Shown here one piece after another: positions 30,140 to 39,737 of a stretch of DNA of 64,000 nucleotides. Location of the stretch: the NCBI RefSeq assembly GCF_002258215.1, contig NZ_NEFY01000007.1, positions 62,001 through 126,000 on the forward strand, read 5' to 3'. Under the pieces are notes generated by a model. It searched no databases. It saw nothing but the letters and a program-made list of their open reading frames with translations, and had not been told where the DNA came from. The translations under genes and the position numbers were made by a program. The DNA is from Marinobacter vinifirmus (GTDB lineage Bacteria; Pseudomonadota; Gammaproteobacteria; Pseudomonadales; Oleiphilaceae). Numbering within the stretch: position 1 is the first letter of the stretch; every line of letters begins with the position of its first letter.

Positions 30140-31411
30140 TTACTGCTTGCCGCTGACAAACTCCGGATAGGCTTCCATACCGCATTCGGAGAGGTCGACA
30201 CCTTCGTACTCTTCCTCTTCGGTCACACGGATGCCCATGACAGCCTTCAGGATACCCCAGACGACCAGACTGGCTACGAATACCCAGATAAAGATGGTCA
30301 GGGCGCCGATGATCTGGCCGCTGAAGCTGACATCGCCGTTGGTAACCGGTACCAGCAGCAGGCCCAGCAGACCACAGACACCGTGGGCAGAGATGGCGCC
30401 GACCGGATCGTCGATGCGCAGCTTGTCCAGAGTGACGATGCTCAGTACCACCAGGATGCCGCCCAGGGCGCCCCAGATAGTGGCTGTCAGCGCGCTCGGG
30501 GTGGATGGCTCGGCGGTGATTACCACTAGACCGGCAATCGCACCGTTCAGCAGCATGGTCAGATCAGCCTTGCCAAACATCAGGCGAGCGGTGATCAGGG
30601 CGGCAATAGCGCCACCGGCAGCGGCTGCGTTGGTGTTCAGGAACACCATGGCCACGGAGTTGGCACTGGCGACGTCGCCGAGTTTCAGTACAGAACCACC
30701 GTTGAAACCGAACCAGCCCATCCACAGGATGAAGGTACCCAGAGCGGCCAGCGGCATGTTGGCGCCCGGGAAGGCACGGATTTCACCGTTGGGGCCGTAT
30801 TTGCCTTTACGCGGGCCAAGCAGCAGTACACCAGCCAGGGCCGCAGCGGCACCTGCCATGTGTACGATGCCGGAGCCGGCGAAGTCACTGAAGCCAAGAT
30901 CACCGAGGTTGTACATACCGAACACATCGGCGCCACCCCAGGTCCACGCGCCTTCCAGCGGGTAGATAAAGCCAGTCATGAAGACCGCGAATACCAGGAA
31001 CGCCCACAGCTTCATGCGCTCAGCAACCGCGCCGGACACGATGGACATGGCGGTGGCCACGAACACGACCTGGAAGAAGAAGTCAGAGGCCGCTGAGTAG
31101 ATGGAGCCGCCGGTGAAGCCGTCTTCACGGGTGGCGAAGTCACCCAGTACGCCGTCCACGTCCACATCGGCGATGCCGGAGAGGAAGATGTTACCGCCGT
31201 ACATGATGGCGTAACCGCACACCAGGTACATGGTGCAGGCCACGGCAAAGAGCGCGACGTTCTTGGTCAGGATTTCGGTGGTGTTTTTAGCACGCACCAG
31301 GCCGGACTCGAGCATGGCAAAGCCTGCGGCCATCCACATGACTAATGCGCCACACACGAGAAAATAAAAGGTATCTATTGCATACTGCAGGTGAAAGAGA
31401 TTGCTTTCCAT
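30140..31411 (-). CDS. amtB: Ammonium transporter AmtB
   Basis: Trimeric inner-membrane ammonium channel. The 423-aa protein has 11 hydrophobic helices, the pore-lining segments LVMWMAAGFAMLESG and the twin-His regions (GIVHMAGAAAAL; ISAHGVCGLLG). It is downstream of glnK in the same direction, the usual PII-gated pair. The start at 31411 is chosen because the upstream alternative adds only a poor N terminus. It belongs to the nitrogen-limitation transcript starting ahead of glnK. Confidence 0.94.
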   Translation of the reverse strand: MESNLFHLQYAIDTFYFLVCGALVMWMAAGFAMLESGLVRAKNTTEILTKNVALFAVACTMYLVCGYAIMYGGNIFLSGIADVDVDGVLGDFATREDGFTGGSIYSAASDFFFQVVFVATAMSIVSGAVAERMKLWAFLVFAVFMTGFIYPLEGAWTWGGADVFGMYNLGDLGFSDFAGSGIVHMAGAAAALAGVLLLGPRKGKYGPNGEIRAFPGANMPLAALGTFILWMGWFGFNGGSVLKLGDVASANSVAMVFLNTNAAAAGGAIAALITARLMFGKADLTMLLNGAIAGLVVITAEPSTPSALTATIWGALGGILVVLSIVTLDKLRIDDPVGAISAHGVCGLLGLLLVPVTNGDVSFSGQIIGALTIFIWVFVASLVVWGILKAVMGIRVTEEEEYEGVDLSECGMEAYPEFVSGKQ

Positions 31412-31478
31412 AGGAAGCCCTCCGCACAAGGCTCTTCAGGTTATAAGTTTTTTGCGTTGGCTAGGTGTCAGTTCTGGA

Positions 31479-31916
<438 letters not shown>

Positions 31917-31962
31917 TTATCAGTAAGTTAAAAATACCTGGTTCCAGAATGGCGCAAGCGCC

Positions 31963-31979
31963 TGCACCGTTGTGGTGCG
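31963..31979. promoter_or_regulatory. NtrC-type enhancer site upstream of glnK
   Basis: TGCACCGTTGTGGTGCG matches the NtrC dyad TGCACYNNNNTGGTGCA except for the last base. It lies roughly 100 bp upstream of the predicted transcription start, the usual enhancer distance. Together with the sigma-54 site it explains nitrogen control of the operon. The rest of the 350-bp gap between glnK and ubiK shows no gene. Confidence 0.8.
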
Positions 31980-32168
31980 TGCTGCAGGGCTGCGGTCCAA
32001 AAATGCGCAGGCCCGGTGGCCATCCGGCGGCCATTATAATGCCGACCGGGTACAGTATGGCAGGGCCTGCGGTGTGATACACTCCCGCAAACCCGGTTAC
32101 TGCCATGGCCAATAGTCTGAATTGGCCGGCAATCCGATTTGAATGAAGTGTTATTTGCGAGGTTTTCT

Positions 32169-32420
32169 ATGAAAGGGCCGCAGGATTTCTTTGCACAGTT
32201 GCAGGGCCAGTTTGGCCAGTTTGTTCCCGACATGGCCCGTGCCGCCCGGGAAGATTTTGAGACCCAGGCGCGGGCTACCGTTATGACCGTGCTGTCCCGC
32301 CTTGAGCTGGTGACCCGGGAAGAATTCGATGCCCAGCAGGCGGTGTTGATGAAAACCCGCGAAAAAGTCGAAGCGCTGGAAAAACGGGTAGCCGAACTGG
32401 AGCAGAAGCTGCAGTCGTAA
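32169..32420 (+). CDS. ubiK: Ubiquinone biosynthesis accessory factor UbiK
   Basis: An 83-aa coiled-coil protein (former YqiC/BMFP) that supports aerobic ubiquinone assembly with UbiJ. It begins MKGPQDFFAQLQGQFGQFV and ends in a predicted trimeric coiled coil (EKVEALEKRVAELEQKLQ). The Met at 32169 matches the family start; a Met ten codons earlier is less likely. It lies upstream of comM, a common neighbourhood. Confidence 0.88.
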   Translation: MKGPQDFFAQLQGQFGQFVPDMARAAREDFETQARATVMTVLSRLELVTREEFDAQQAVLMKTREKVEALEKRVAELEQKLQS

Positions 32421-32504
32421 ATGAAACAGCCGGGCGCAGGATGCCTGCCCGGCGGCCCCGATTCGTAACCGGGGGCCATTTGTCTGTTACCAAGGAAGGT
32501 TGTC

Positions 32505-33356
32505 ATGCTAGCTATTGTCCATTCCCGCGCCAGCATTGGCGTGTCTGCCCCTGCCGTTACCGTTGAAGTTCACCTGTCCGGTGGTTTGCCGGCGTTGTCG
32601 ATTGTTGGCCTTCCGGAAACCGGTGTGCGGGAAAGCAAGGACCGGGTGCGCAGTGCGCTGCTCAATGCCGGGTTTGAATTCCCCGCCCGCCGTATCACCA
32701 TAAACCTGGCCCCTGCCGACCTGCCCAAAGAAGGCGGCCGCTTCGACCTGCCCATTGCTCTGGGTATCCTGGCGGCCTCCGGCCAGGTTCCTGCCGAAAG
32801 CCTGAAAGATCTGGAGTGTATTGGCGAGCTGTCCCTTGATGGTGCGTTGCGGCCGCTCAAAGGGATATTGCCGGCGGTGCTGGCGGCCCGGGAGGCGGGG
32901 CGTTCACTGCTGCTGCCCCAGGACAACGCCGATGAAGCCGCGTTGGCCAGTAACGGCGATGTGCTGGCGGCCAGTCACCTGTTGACGGTGTGCGAGCATT
33001 TGTCGGGCCGGGCGCGGCTGGTACCGGTGCCCCGGGCAGAAGATCCTGAGCCGCAGGGGCAGTATGCCGGCGCCGACCTGGCGGATGTCCGGGGCCAGCA
33101 GGTACCCAGGAGAGCGCTGGAAGTGGCCGGAGCCGGTGGTCATAACCTGCTGTTCTTCGGCCCGCCGGGCACCGGCAAAAGCATGCTGGCCAGCCGGCTT
33201 CCCGGCATTCTGCCCGCGCTCGATGATGCCGCGGCCATGGAAGTTGCCAGCGTGCATTCCGTTGCGGGCTTGCCGGTGAAGCCCGGTGGCTGGCGCCAGC
33301 CACCGTTCCGGGCGCCGCACCATACTGCCTCGGCGGTCGCCCTGGTCGGGGGCGGC
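32505..33356 (+). pseudogene. comM: comM, 5' portion interrupted by Tn7-like element
   Basis: The first 284 codons of the YifB/ComM family AAA+ Mg-chelatase-like helicase that promotes branch migration in natural transformation. The N-terminal Lon-like domain and Walker A (GPPGTGKSMLA) are present. The reading frame runs on into the transposon for six codons (CQLLK, stop at 33374). Walker B and the C-terminal domain are 20.6 kb away, so ComM is inactive. Joining to 53989–54666 gives a continuous 509-aa protein, the normal family length. Confidence 0.95.
33352..33356 (+). repeat. Target-site duplication, left copy
   Basis: GCGGC, repeated at 53984–53988. A 5-bp duplication is the hallmark of Tn7-family insertion. 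One copy belongs to the intact comM frame. Confidence 0.92.
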
Positions 33357-33403
33357 TGTCAGTTATTGAAATAGATGAGACAGTTTTAAATTAGGTGAGA
33401 CAG
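33357..33403 (+). repeat. Left transposon end with two TnsB-type sites
   Basis: Starts TGTCAGTTATTG. Two TGAGACAG motifs at 33376 and 33396, spaced 20 bp and each preceded by an A/T-rich segment, match the motifs of the right end. They are inferred TnsB binding sites. Confidence 0.85.
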
Positions 33404-33483
33404 AGGTATGGTACTTAGCTGGTGCCGCCACTGAAAGCGGTTCAGTTTGGCAGGCAAAAGCCTTCACGTGCTATCTGTACCCG

Positions 33484-35301
33484 ATGAAAAATAAACTATC
33501 CTATCGTGTCAAAGTCCTAGAAAGCCCCGTCGATCTTAGTGAGCAATTCACGAAAAACCATTCACCGTTAGTTGTCTGGTGGTACGGCGGTGTGACGAAG
33601 AACAAAAAATCTACTCAGCCAAAAGCTACAGTGGTCGTTCGTGAGATATTTTCAGACAGAACTTTAGGGGATTTTTCGCTTCGAAAAGTGCCCATAACTC
33701 TATTGGGACAAGTAAGAGTTGGCACGATATGGGAAAACGGGATTTGCACCGAAGAAGTTGAATTCGAAACGGCAGAGTTTGAGGTAAGCTTCAACAGAGA
33801 TGATTGGCGGTTTACATCATTTTTCAGCCAGCATCAAAAGTCTGAAGAGCTTCCATATCCTCCACATGTTTACCCTCTTATGTACCATAGAGATCGAAAT
33901 TATTCTCTTGAGTTTCCAGTCTCGGGTGGCGGGAACCTGCTAATCCCGTGCCTAGAATTCTTTTCTAGGTGCTATGGGTCTTCGCAAGAAGTAAAAAGGA
34001 TCCTGACAACTTACCCCTTTAGGAATGCAGATGACCCATATAACCAATTTATTGTGAATATTGGGATTCCGGAAACAGAAAGCTATTGGCAAGTTGCTAT
34101 AAATAACAAGTACAAATTTTCTGATGCCGATGCGAGATTTATAGCGTGGCTTAAGTATAGTAAGTACACACAGCTATGGGCTAAGGATATTTATGCCCAA
34201 ATGGATGAAGCAGTAAAGGGTATTTCTGATAATAGAAAGGAAAGACTAGTACAACTTAAGATAAGGCCCTGGCATGAACAAAAAGCCCGAATTCGTGTTA
34301 GCGGGATATCTTTCAATAGCGGTCGGTCTTTTCTCGCTTTAAATATTCTGGGATGTAGCTCACCTTCCAGTCCACAAATAAAAGTTTTCACTCAAAAGAA
34401 TGATCCGAACTCTGAAACAGGTTGGAGCGGTCATATGATCCCTGTGCCTATTGGGAGCGGAATGCGAGACAACTCCTCTCATCAAGAGAGGCTCGCTATT
34501 ACAAGTGACAGTGACCCCGACCACTCAGGACCAAGGAAGTCTGTCAAGGATCCGGAGTTCGTTGAACTGGCTCATCCAGATAGTGATGTTTTGCCAATTT
34601 TAAGCGAGAAGATTAATTCTAATTCTCGATCCGTGCATGGTGTTTTTTCAAAGGGGGAGGCCTTTGCTGACAGATATTCTTCCGGCGACCGCTATGGGAG
34701 TAATAAAGGTGTTGGTGAGATTGAATTGAACGCACCGCTTAAGCTTGAATCGAATGGAGTATTGCTGGATATTTGGAATGCATTTCTGTACCTGAGAGAT
34801 AGCTTCCCGCTTAAAATCCTAAAAGTCGAATGGTTTACGTTCGCTACGGGATTTTGTGACCGAAACCCCCCTGAGTTAATAGAGATTAAACCATTCAAAA
34901 AACACGAGGTTGTTCTTGGCTCAGTTCGTAGTTGGCCATATTTATACCCCAGAAATTCGGCCCTTCGTGGTGCGCTTGTTATTAAGGTTACAGCTAAGAA
35001 TAAGCCAATCTATGTGGTGGAGATCCAGCGTAGGTGGGTTAACGATGGTAGTGATGATGGTGAGCATAAAGAGGAGTCTATGAGTGGTCTTTGCTTTACG
35101 ATAGATAGCCAGGGAGATTTTGAGAGGTTCTTGAACGATGTCTTTTCCAAAATTCGACATAAGCGCGGAGTTTTTAAATCACTTATTGACGATTGTTCGG
35201 GCGAAGCCGACTATTTCACACATAAGCACTCAGTTTTGGATAAGGTTAACTATGAATCGGCAGCCAGAAATGCCTTGCGAAAGATGGGCTTGAGATTATG
35301 A
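33484..35301 (+). CDS. Putative divergent TnsE-like transposition protein
   Basis: A 605-aa protein with no signal peptide or membrane segment, AT-rich compared with the host genes. Its plan parallels Tn7 TnsE: a beta-rich N-terminal half (residues ~1–290), including a TnsE-like stretch DADARFIAWLKYSKYTQLW then RIRVSGISF; a Ser/Asp-rich variable linker (~300–400); and a C-terminal domain with ALVIKVTAKNKPIYVVEI … FERFLNDVFSKIRHKRGVF. TnsE directs Tn7 to replicating or conjugating DNA. This identification comes from layout and weak resemblance, not clear identity. Its place beside the element end supports a transposition role. The alternative is an unknown cargo protein. No strong ribosome site precedes the ATG. 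Confidence 0.5.
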   Translation: MKNKLSYRVKVLESPVDLSEQFTKNHSPLVVWWYGGVTKNKKSTQPKATVVVREIFSDRTLGDFSLRKVPITLLGQVRVGTIWENGICTEEVEFETAEFEVSFNRDDWRFTSFFSQHQKSEELPYPPHVYPLMYHRDRNYSLEFPVSGGGNLLIPCLEFFSRCYGSSQEVKRILTTYPFRNADDPYNQFIVNIGIPETESYWQVAINNKYKFSDADARFIAWLKYSKYTQLWAKDIYAQMDEAVKGISDNRKERLVQLKIRPWHEQKARIRVSGISFNSGRSFLALNILGCSSPSSPQIKVFTQKNDPNSETGWSGHMIPVPIGSGMRDNSSHQERLAITSDSDPDHSGPRKSVKDPEFVELAHPDSDVLPILSEKINSNSRSVHGVFSKGEAFADRYSSGDRYGSNKGVGEIELNAPLKLESNGVLLDIWNAFLYLRDSFPLKILKVEWFTFATGFCDRNPPELIEIKPFKKHEVVLGSVRSWPYLYPRNSALRGALVIKVTAKNKPIYVVEIQRRWVNDGSDDGEHKEESMSGLCFTIDSQGDFERFLNDVFSKIRHKRGVFKSLIDDCSGEADYFTHKHSVLDKVNYESAARNALRKMGLRL

Positions 35302-35939
35302 ATTGTCGTTTCAAGATGGCACTACCCCCTCAAGTAGCCGAGACACGGAAATACTGTGCCAACTTGCGCCTCATTTTTCGAACTCAAAGCTGTCAGGGGA
35401 TAAATTATATGCTAACTTTATGGTGGGTCGGGGCAATATCAGCTTTCCCGATCAAGTCCGACATCGGATGTCAGGCATACGCGACACCTGCTTAGTGGTG
35501 TGACCGGTCAGGGAGAGACTTGGCATCCTTTTTCTCCCCATTTCCCTTGTCAATTCAGTGGCTTTTATACTCTGAAACTTCTTGCATCAGATTGGTGCAC
35601 TAGCCCAGCAGTTAATCCTCAGTGATCTCACCATAAGTCGGGATCCCTTCGGCGCTCAATGTTGGCTTGCTAGTCGATATGCCCACCGTTAAGTAATTTA
35701 ATGGAGAGATTGCGGTTTTGATGATGCGAAATCGCACTGAGTGACTTCAGTCCAAAGGACAGTGCAGCTATGTTGCCCGCTTCTTGTAATCGTATAATTG
35801 GTTTAGAAATTTGCCGATCATGCAATCAGGTCTCAAGTCCCCAGAAATAGCGTCGATCACAATAGAAAGCAGTACCAAAGCTGCCTAGCTTTAATAGATT
35901 TCCATCACCCTGCGCTCAAATGAACAAATATAGTTTTAA
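35302..35939. other. Intergenic stretch without a confident gene
   Basis: 638 bp between the TnsE-like gene and the IS30 element. Two overlapping short plus-strand frames (65–66 codons) begin at the upstream stop, one with an ATGA overlap, but neither resembles a known protein. On the minus strand a frame (YCDRRYFWGLET, stop, then QISKPIIRLQEAGNIAALS) is broken by a stop and may be a decayed gene. I see no RNA structure I can name. Confidence 0.4.
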
Positions 35940-37045
35940 CCTGAGTTCAGATAATAACCGCAGCATTTGGTCGTAACCAGGTGGAGGAAGGAGGGCCGTT
36001 GCCGGTACCCTCATTCGCTTTACCGACCAAAGTGAAGCACAGATGGGATACCGACAACTGACCCAGGCACAACGATACCAGATTTCAGCCCTGCAGACGG
36101 TAGGGAGAAGCCAACGACAGATTGCCCAGATGCTGGGGTGTCACAACACAACAATCAGCCGAGAGATAAAACGCAATAGTGGTGCCAAGGGATATGACCC
36201 CGACCAAGCCCAGCGCCACAGTGACCAGCGGCGTGCATCAGCCTATAAGGCACATAAGCGGGCATCGTCACTCATCCACTGGGTCAGCGATCTGATTCGC
36301 AAACGCTGGAGTCCGGACCAGATTGCTGGTGTGATGGTGCGTATAGGCAGCGGAGTCCGAGTCAGTCGGCAGTGGATTTACGAGTTGATTCACAGAGACC
36401 GACGTTCCGGTGGCGATCTTTGGACGTTTTGCCGTCAGCCTAGGTCCCGCCGTGATCAACGCGAGAAAGCCAAACAGGCAGGGCTGGGCAAAATCCCAAA
36501 CCGCACCGGTATTGAGCAGCGCCCGGCGGAGGTTGATACCCGGCTCACCATCGGTCATTGGGAAGGCGATACCGTCCTTCATGGACACAAGCAATCAGGC
36601 ATTGCGACTCTGGTAGAGCGCCGTAGTGGCTACCTGCTTGCAGGTCGGCTACCACGGGTTAAATCGTCATTGGCGGCGGATGCCATTATTCGACTACTGA
36701 GACCGATTCGGGGAGCCGTCAAAACCCTCACCCTGGACAACGGGAGCGAGTTCGCAGAGCATCAGCGAATGGCGGGTGCGCTCAGTATGGCAACTTACTT
36801 CTGCGATCAATATTGCTCAGGACAGCGCGGGACGAATGAAAATACTAACGGGTTGATACGCCAGTACTACCCCAAAGGCACGGACTTCTCGAAACTGAGT
36901 CAGTCCGAACTCAACCAAACGGTCGATGAACTGAATAACCGTCCCAGAAAGCGACTGGGATATCGCACACTGGCAGAGGTATTCTGGGGCGAGTACTCAG
37001 GGGTCCTCAAGACAGGTGGTGCTGCACTTATTACTTGAACTCAGG
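35940..37045 (+). mobile_element. IS30-family insertion sequence
   Basis: 1106 bp bounded by imperfect inverted repeats: CCTGAGTTCAGATAATAA at the left and, complemented, CCTGAGTTCAAGTAATAA at the right (16 of 18 identical). It encloses one full-length transposase. No clear target duplication is seen (flanks TAA and ATG). It sits directly upstream of the riboswitch-led operon. Confidence 0.88.
36043..37038 (+). CDS. IS30-family transposase
   Basis: A 331-aa DDE transposase. The N terminus has an HTH (MGYRQLTQAQRYQISALQ; RSQRQIAQMLGCHNTTISRE) and the catalytic triad region follows: IGHWEGDTV, LTLDNGSEFAEH and NENTNGLIRQYYPKGTDF. Length and motifs are normal, so it is probably functional. Confidence 0.94.
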   Translation: MGYRQLTQAQRYQISALQTVGRSQRQIAQMLGCHNTTISREIKRNSGAKGYDPDQAQRHSDQRRASAYKAHKRASSLIHWVSDLIRKRWSPDQIAGVMVRIGSGVRVSRQWIYELIHRDRRSGGDLWTFCRQPRSRRDQREKAKQAGLGKIPNRTGIEQRPAEVDTRLTIGHWEGDTVLHGHKQSGIATLVERRSGYLLAGRLPRVKSSLAADAIIRLLRPIRGAVKTLTLDNGSEFAEHQRMAGALSMATYFCDQYCSGQRGTNENTNGLIRQYYPKGTDFSKLSQSELNQTVDELNNRPRKRLGYRTLAEVFWGEYSGVLKTGGAALIT

Positions 37046-37061
37046 ATGTAACTGATAACAT

Positions 37062-37178
37062 AATGCCTTCTTTAGGGGAGTAGTCTCTCAGTACAATCTG
37101 AGTTGGCCGTCAACAGTCTCCGAACCCATAGGTTCGTGGCGGTCATGTCCTAAGTGGATTGACAAGACCTAAGGCATT
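37062..37178 (+). ncRNA. yybP-ykoY (Mn2+) riboswitch candidate
   Basis: An 8-bp closing stem (AATGCCTT/AAGGCATT) surrounds the conserved blocks of this riboswitch class in order: GGGGAGTAG, a hairpin CTCAG/CTGAG, CCGTCAACA, a hairpin CGAACC/GGTTCG, then CAAGACCT just before the closing strand. The class senses Mn2+ and often precedes metal-export or Ca/Mn exchanger genes. Here it leads the uppP–caxA–…–corA operon. A second long dyad (GGGGTGGGCG/CGTCCACCCC, 37190–37232) between it and uppP could act as expression platform. Motif matches are by eye; no covariance search was run. Confidence 0.72.
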
Positions 37179-37295
37179 GACAGCGTTCCGGGGTGGGCGT
37201 TGCCGTGTGCCTTGGTATGCATCGTCCACCCCTGAGGATTTTATGTTAGTGATTTACACCCCGACCGGTGCTTCTGCTGTTGAAAAGGAGTGCTG

Positions 37296-38099
37296 ATGGA
37301 TTTGTTGCATTCTCTCTTGTTAGGCATTCTTCAGGGCATAACTGAATTCCTGCCGATTTCCAGCTCAGCTCACCTGATTCTTGTGCCAGCTTTAGCTGGT
37401 TGGGCGGATCAGGGCGTTGCCTTTGACCTAGCTGTTCATGTTGGCACTCTGCTGGCAGTTGTTCTTTACTTCCGCCAGGATGTAACTGCACTGACGCATG
37501 ATGGCTTTGCCTCTGTGATGCAGCGGCGATTTATTGGACAAGGTCGGTTAGCCCTGTTTCTTGTCATAGGCACTTTGCCGGCAGCTGTGGCTGGCTTGCT
37601 AATGCTCGACCTGATTGACAAGCAGTTACGTTCGATCCAAATCATCTTTTTCACCACGCTGATCTTTGGTCTCTTACTGGGGTGGGCCGATTGGCGGCGG
37701 CCTGACCGACCGCGGGAGCTTACAACCTTAAGTTGGTGGGATGCGATTGTGGTTGGAGCGGCTCAAGCCGTCGCTCTGATCCCGGGCACGTCGCGCTCTG
37801 GCGCTACCATCACTGCTGGGCTGTTGCTTGGCCTTAGCCGAGAGGCTGCATCACGCTTCTCGTTCCTGTTAGCGATTCCCATCACTGCACTAGCGGCTAG
37901 CGCAAAGCTGCTTGAATTGGCAACTAGTGAGACGAGCGTGGATTGGCTCGCCTTCCTGACGGGTGGCGTGACTTCTTTCATGATGGCACTGACCGCCATT
38001 CACTTTTTCCTGAAATGGCTAAATCGTTTCGGTATGTGGCCCTACGTGATCTACCGCGTAGTGCTTGCCGGAGTGATCTTTCTGGTTTTGATGAAATAA
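37296..38099 (+). CDS. uppP: Undecaprenyl-diphosphatase
   Basis: Inner-membrane enzyme that recycles undecaprenyl pyrophosphate for cell-wall synthesis and confers bacitracin tolerance. The 267-aa protein has about eight membrane helices and the two signature motifs (GITEFLPISSSAHL; IPGTSRSGATITAG). The ATG at 37296 follows AAAAGGAG, preferred to the GTG at 37290 inside that site. It is the first gene of the riboswitch-led cargo operon. Host chromosomes normally carry their own copy, so this is likely accessory. Confidence 0.93.
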   Translation: MDLLHSLLLGILQGITEFLPISSSAHLILVPALAGWADQGVAFDLAVHVGTLLAVVLYFRQDVTALTHDGFASVMQRRFIGQGRLALFLVIGTLPAAVAGLLMLDLIDKQLRSIQIIFFTTLIFGLLLGWADWRRPDRPRELTTLSWWDAIVVGAAQAVALIPGTSRSGATITAGLLLGLSREAASRFSFLLAIPITALAASAKLLELATSETSVDWLAFLTGGVTSFMMALTAIHFFLKWLNRFGMWPYVIYRVVLAGVIFLVLMK

Positions 38100-38109
38100 G
38101 GGGTTAATA

Positions 38110-39090
38110 ATGATAATGGCACTTCTGGCCATCCTCGGTGGCTTTGTATTACTGGTCTGGAGCGCAGACCGTTTCGTGGAAGGTGCAGCGGCAACGGCCA
38201 AACATGCCGGCATGCCTTCCTTGCTGATTGGTATGGTGATCGTGGGCTTTGGTACGTCTGCTCCGGAGATGGTGGTATCCGCCATGGCGGCGCTGGATGG
38301 CAATCCGGACCTGGCACTAGGCAATGCCCTTGGCTCCAATATTGTCAACACTGGCCTGATCCTCGGGATCACTGCATTGGTGGCGCCCATAGCCGTCCAT
38401 TCGAAAATCGTGCGCAAGGAGTTGCCGCTCTTGCTCGTGATTGGAATGGTATCCGGTGCGTTGTTCTGGAATGGCGCACTCGGTCGGACTGAAGCACTGA
38501 TCTTGTTAGCAGGTTTCTTCGGCCTGGTCGGATGGACTATTTTTGCCGCACTGAAGGGCCGAGGCGATGCGCTGGAAACTGAAATTGAACAGGAGATGAT
38601 CGTACATCCCATGCCTCTGGGCCGGGCGATTTTCTGGCTGGTCGTCGGTCTGATATTGCTGATCGTCAGTTCACGTATTCTGGTGTGGGGCGCTGTGACC
38701 ATCGCCCAGGCGCTGGGCGTGAGTGACCTGATTATCGGTCTGACGATTGTCGCGCTGGGCACCTCGTTACCGGAGCTAGCGGCTTCGGTAATTGCCGCCC
38801 GCAAGGGCGAGCATGACATCGCCATTGGCAACGTGGTGGGCTCCAACATGTTTAACCTTCTGGCTGTGGTTGGCATTGCGGGCATCATCGCGCCAATGCC
38901 GCATATTGCCCCCGAGGTGATGACACGGGACTGGCCGGTGATGATGGCGATGACTGCCGGGCTGTTTGTGATGGCCTATGGCTTTCGCGGTCAAGGGCGG
39001 ATCAACCGGATCGAGGGGAGTTTACTACTGCTGGCCTTTGCTGCTTACAATACCTGGTTGGTGGTGTCGGTATTAGGTGGCACCTCATGA
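38110..39090 (+). CDS. Calcium/sodium antiporter (YrbG/CaxA family)
   Basis: A 326-aa CaCA-superfamily exchanger with ten helices and the two inverted alpha repeats: GFGTSAPEMVVS with GNALGSNIVN, and ALGTSLPELAAS with GNVVGSNMFN. The acidic residues in these repeats bind the cation. It overlaps the next gene by 4 bp (ATGA). Ca2+ is the usual substrate; under a Mn2+-type riboswitch, Mn2+ export is a reasonable alternative. Confidence 0.9.
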   Translation: MIMALLAILGGFVLLVWSADRFVEGAAATAKHAGMPSLLIGMVIVGFGTSAPEMVVSAMAALDGNPDLALGNALGSNIVNTGLILGITALVAPIAVHSKIVRKELPLLLVIGMVSGALFWNGALGRTEALILLAGFFGLVGWTIFAALKGRGDALETEIEQEMIVHPMPLGRAIFWLVVGLILLIVSSRILVWGAVTIAQALGVSDLIIGLTIVALGTSLPELAASVIAARKGEHDIAIGNVVGSNMFNLLAVVGIAGIIAPMPHIAPEVMTRDWPVMMAMTAGLFVMAYGFRGQGRINRIEGSLLLLAFAAYNTWLVVSVLGGTS

Positions 39091-39737
39091 TCAGGCGGGT
39101 ATCAACCCATCATGATGCGAACTGGCTGTTTTTCCGCAAGTGGATGAGAACACCGCTCAGCGTCGCCTCAATCATGCCCAGCAGCAGTGACCTGGCCCGA
39201 GCCATGGCCTCGGCCTTACCCGAAACGGGAGGCATGGTAGTCGAGCTTGGTGGTGGAACCGGTGCCATTACCGCTGCCCTGCTCGAACGAGGCGTCTTGC
39301 ACGAAGACATTCTGATTATTGAACGCGATCCGCAGTTCTGTGGCTTTCTGAAGCAGAGATTTCCCGGCATCCGTGTTTTGCAGGGGGATGCACGTTCACT
39401 CAAGAGTTTACTGTCAACGTCAAGCATCGAGTTACCGGTTCGGGCGGTAGTCTCGGGGCTGCCTTTACTTGCCATGCCCGCGCGTATGCAGGCCAGCCTG
39501 CTACATCAAAGCTTCGCGCTAACAGGAGGCAGCGGGCCTTTCATTCAATTCAGCTACAGTCTGTTGTCGCCATTAAAGAAAGCGGTTCGAGACCGCCTTG
39601 GCGTTAAAGAAGCCTGCGTCAGCCAGGTCTGGCGTAATTTACCCCCGGCCAAAGTCTGGCACTTTTACGGAACACCTAAATACCACACATCCCAATTCAA
39701 TCCTCATCAAGAAGGAGAATCTGTAAATGCTGGATAA
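39087..39737 (+). CDS. PmtA-like phospholipid N-methyltransferase
   Basis: A 216-aa class-I SAM methyltransferase. The N terminus (FFRKWMRTPLSVASIMPSSS) matches the family of PmtA and KsgA-like membrane-lipid methyltransferases. The SAM motif is VVELGGGTGAITAALLE. The family methylates phosphatidylethanolamine toward phosphatidylcholine, acting at the membrane surface. The target here is inferred. It sits between an ion exchanger and a mechanosensitive channel, which fits an envelope-stress operon. Confidence 0.75.
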   Translation: MIRRVSTHHDANWLFFRKWMRTPLSVASIMPSSSDLARAMASALPETGGMVVELGGGTGAITAALLERGVLHEDILIIERDPQFCGFLKQRFPGIRVLQGDARSLKSLLSTSSIELPVRAVVSGLPLLAMPARMQASLLHQSFALTGGSGPFIQFSYSLLSPLKKAVRDRLGVKEACVSQVWRNLPPAKVWHFYGTPKYHTSQFNPHQEGESVNAG

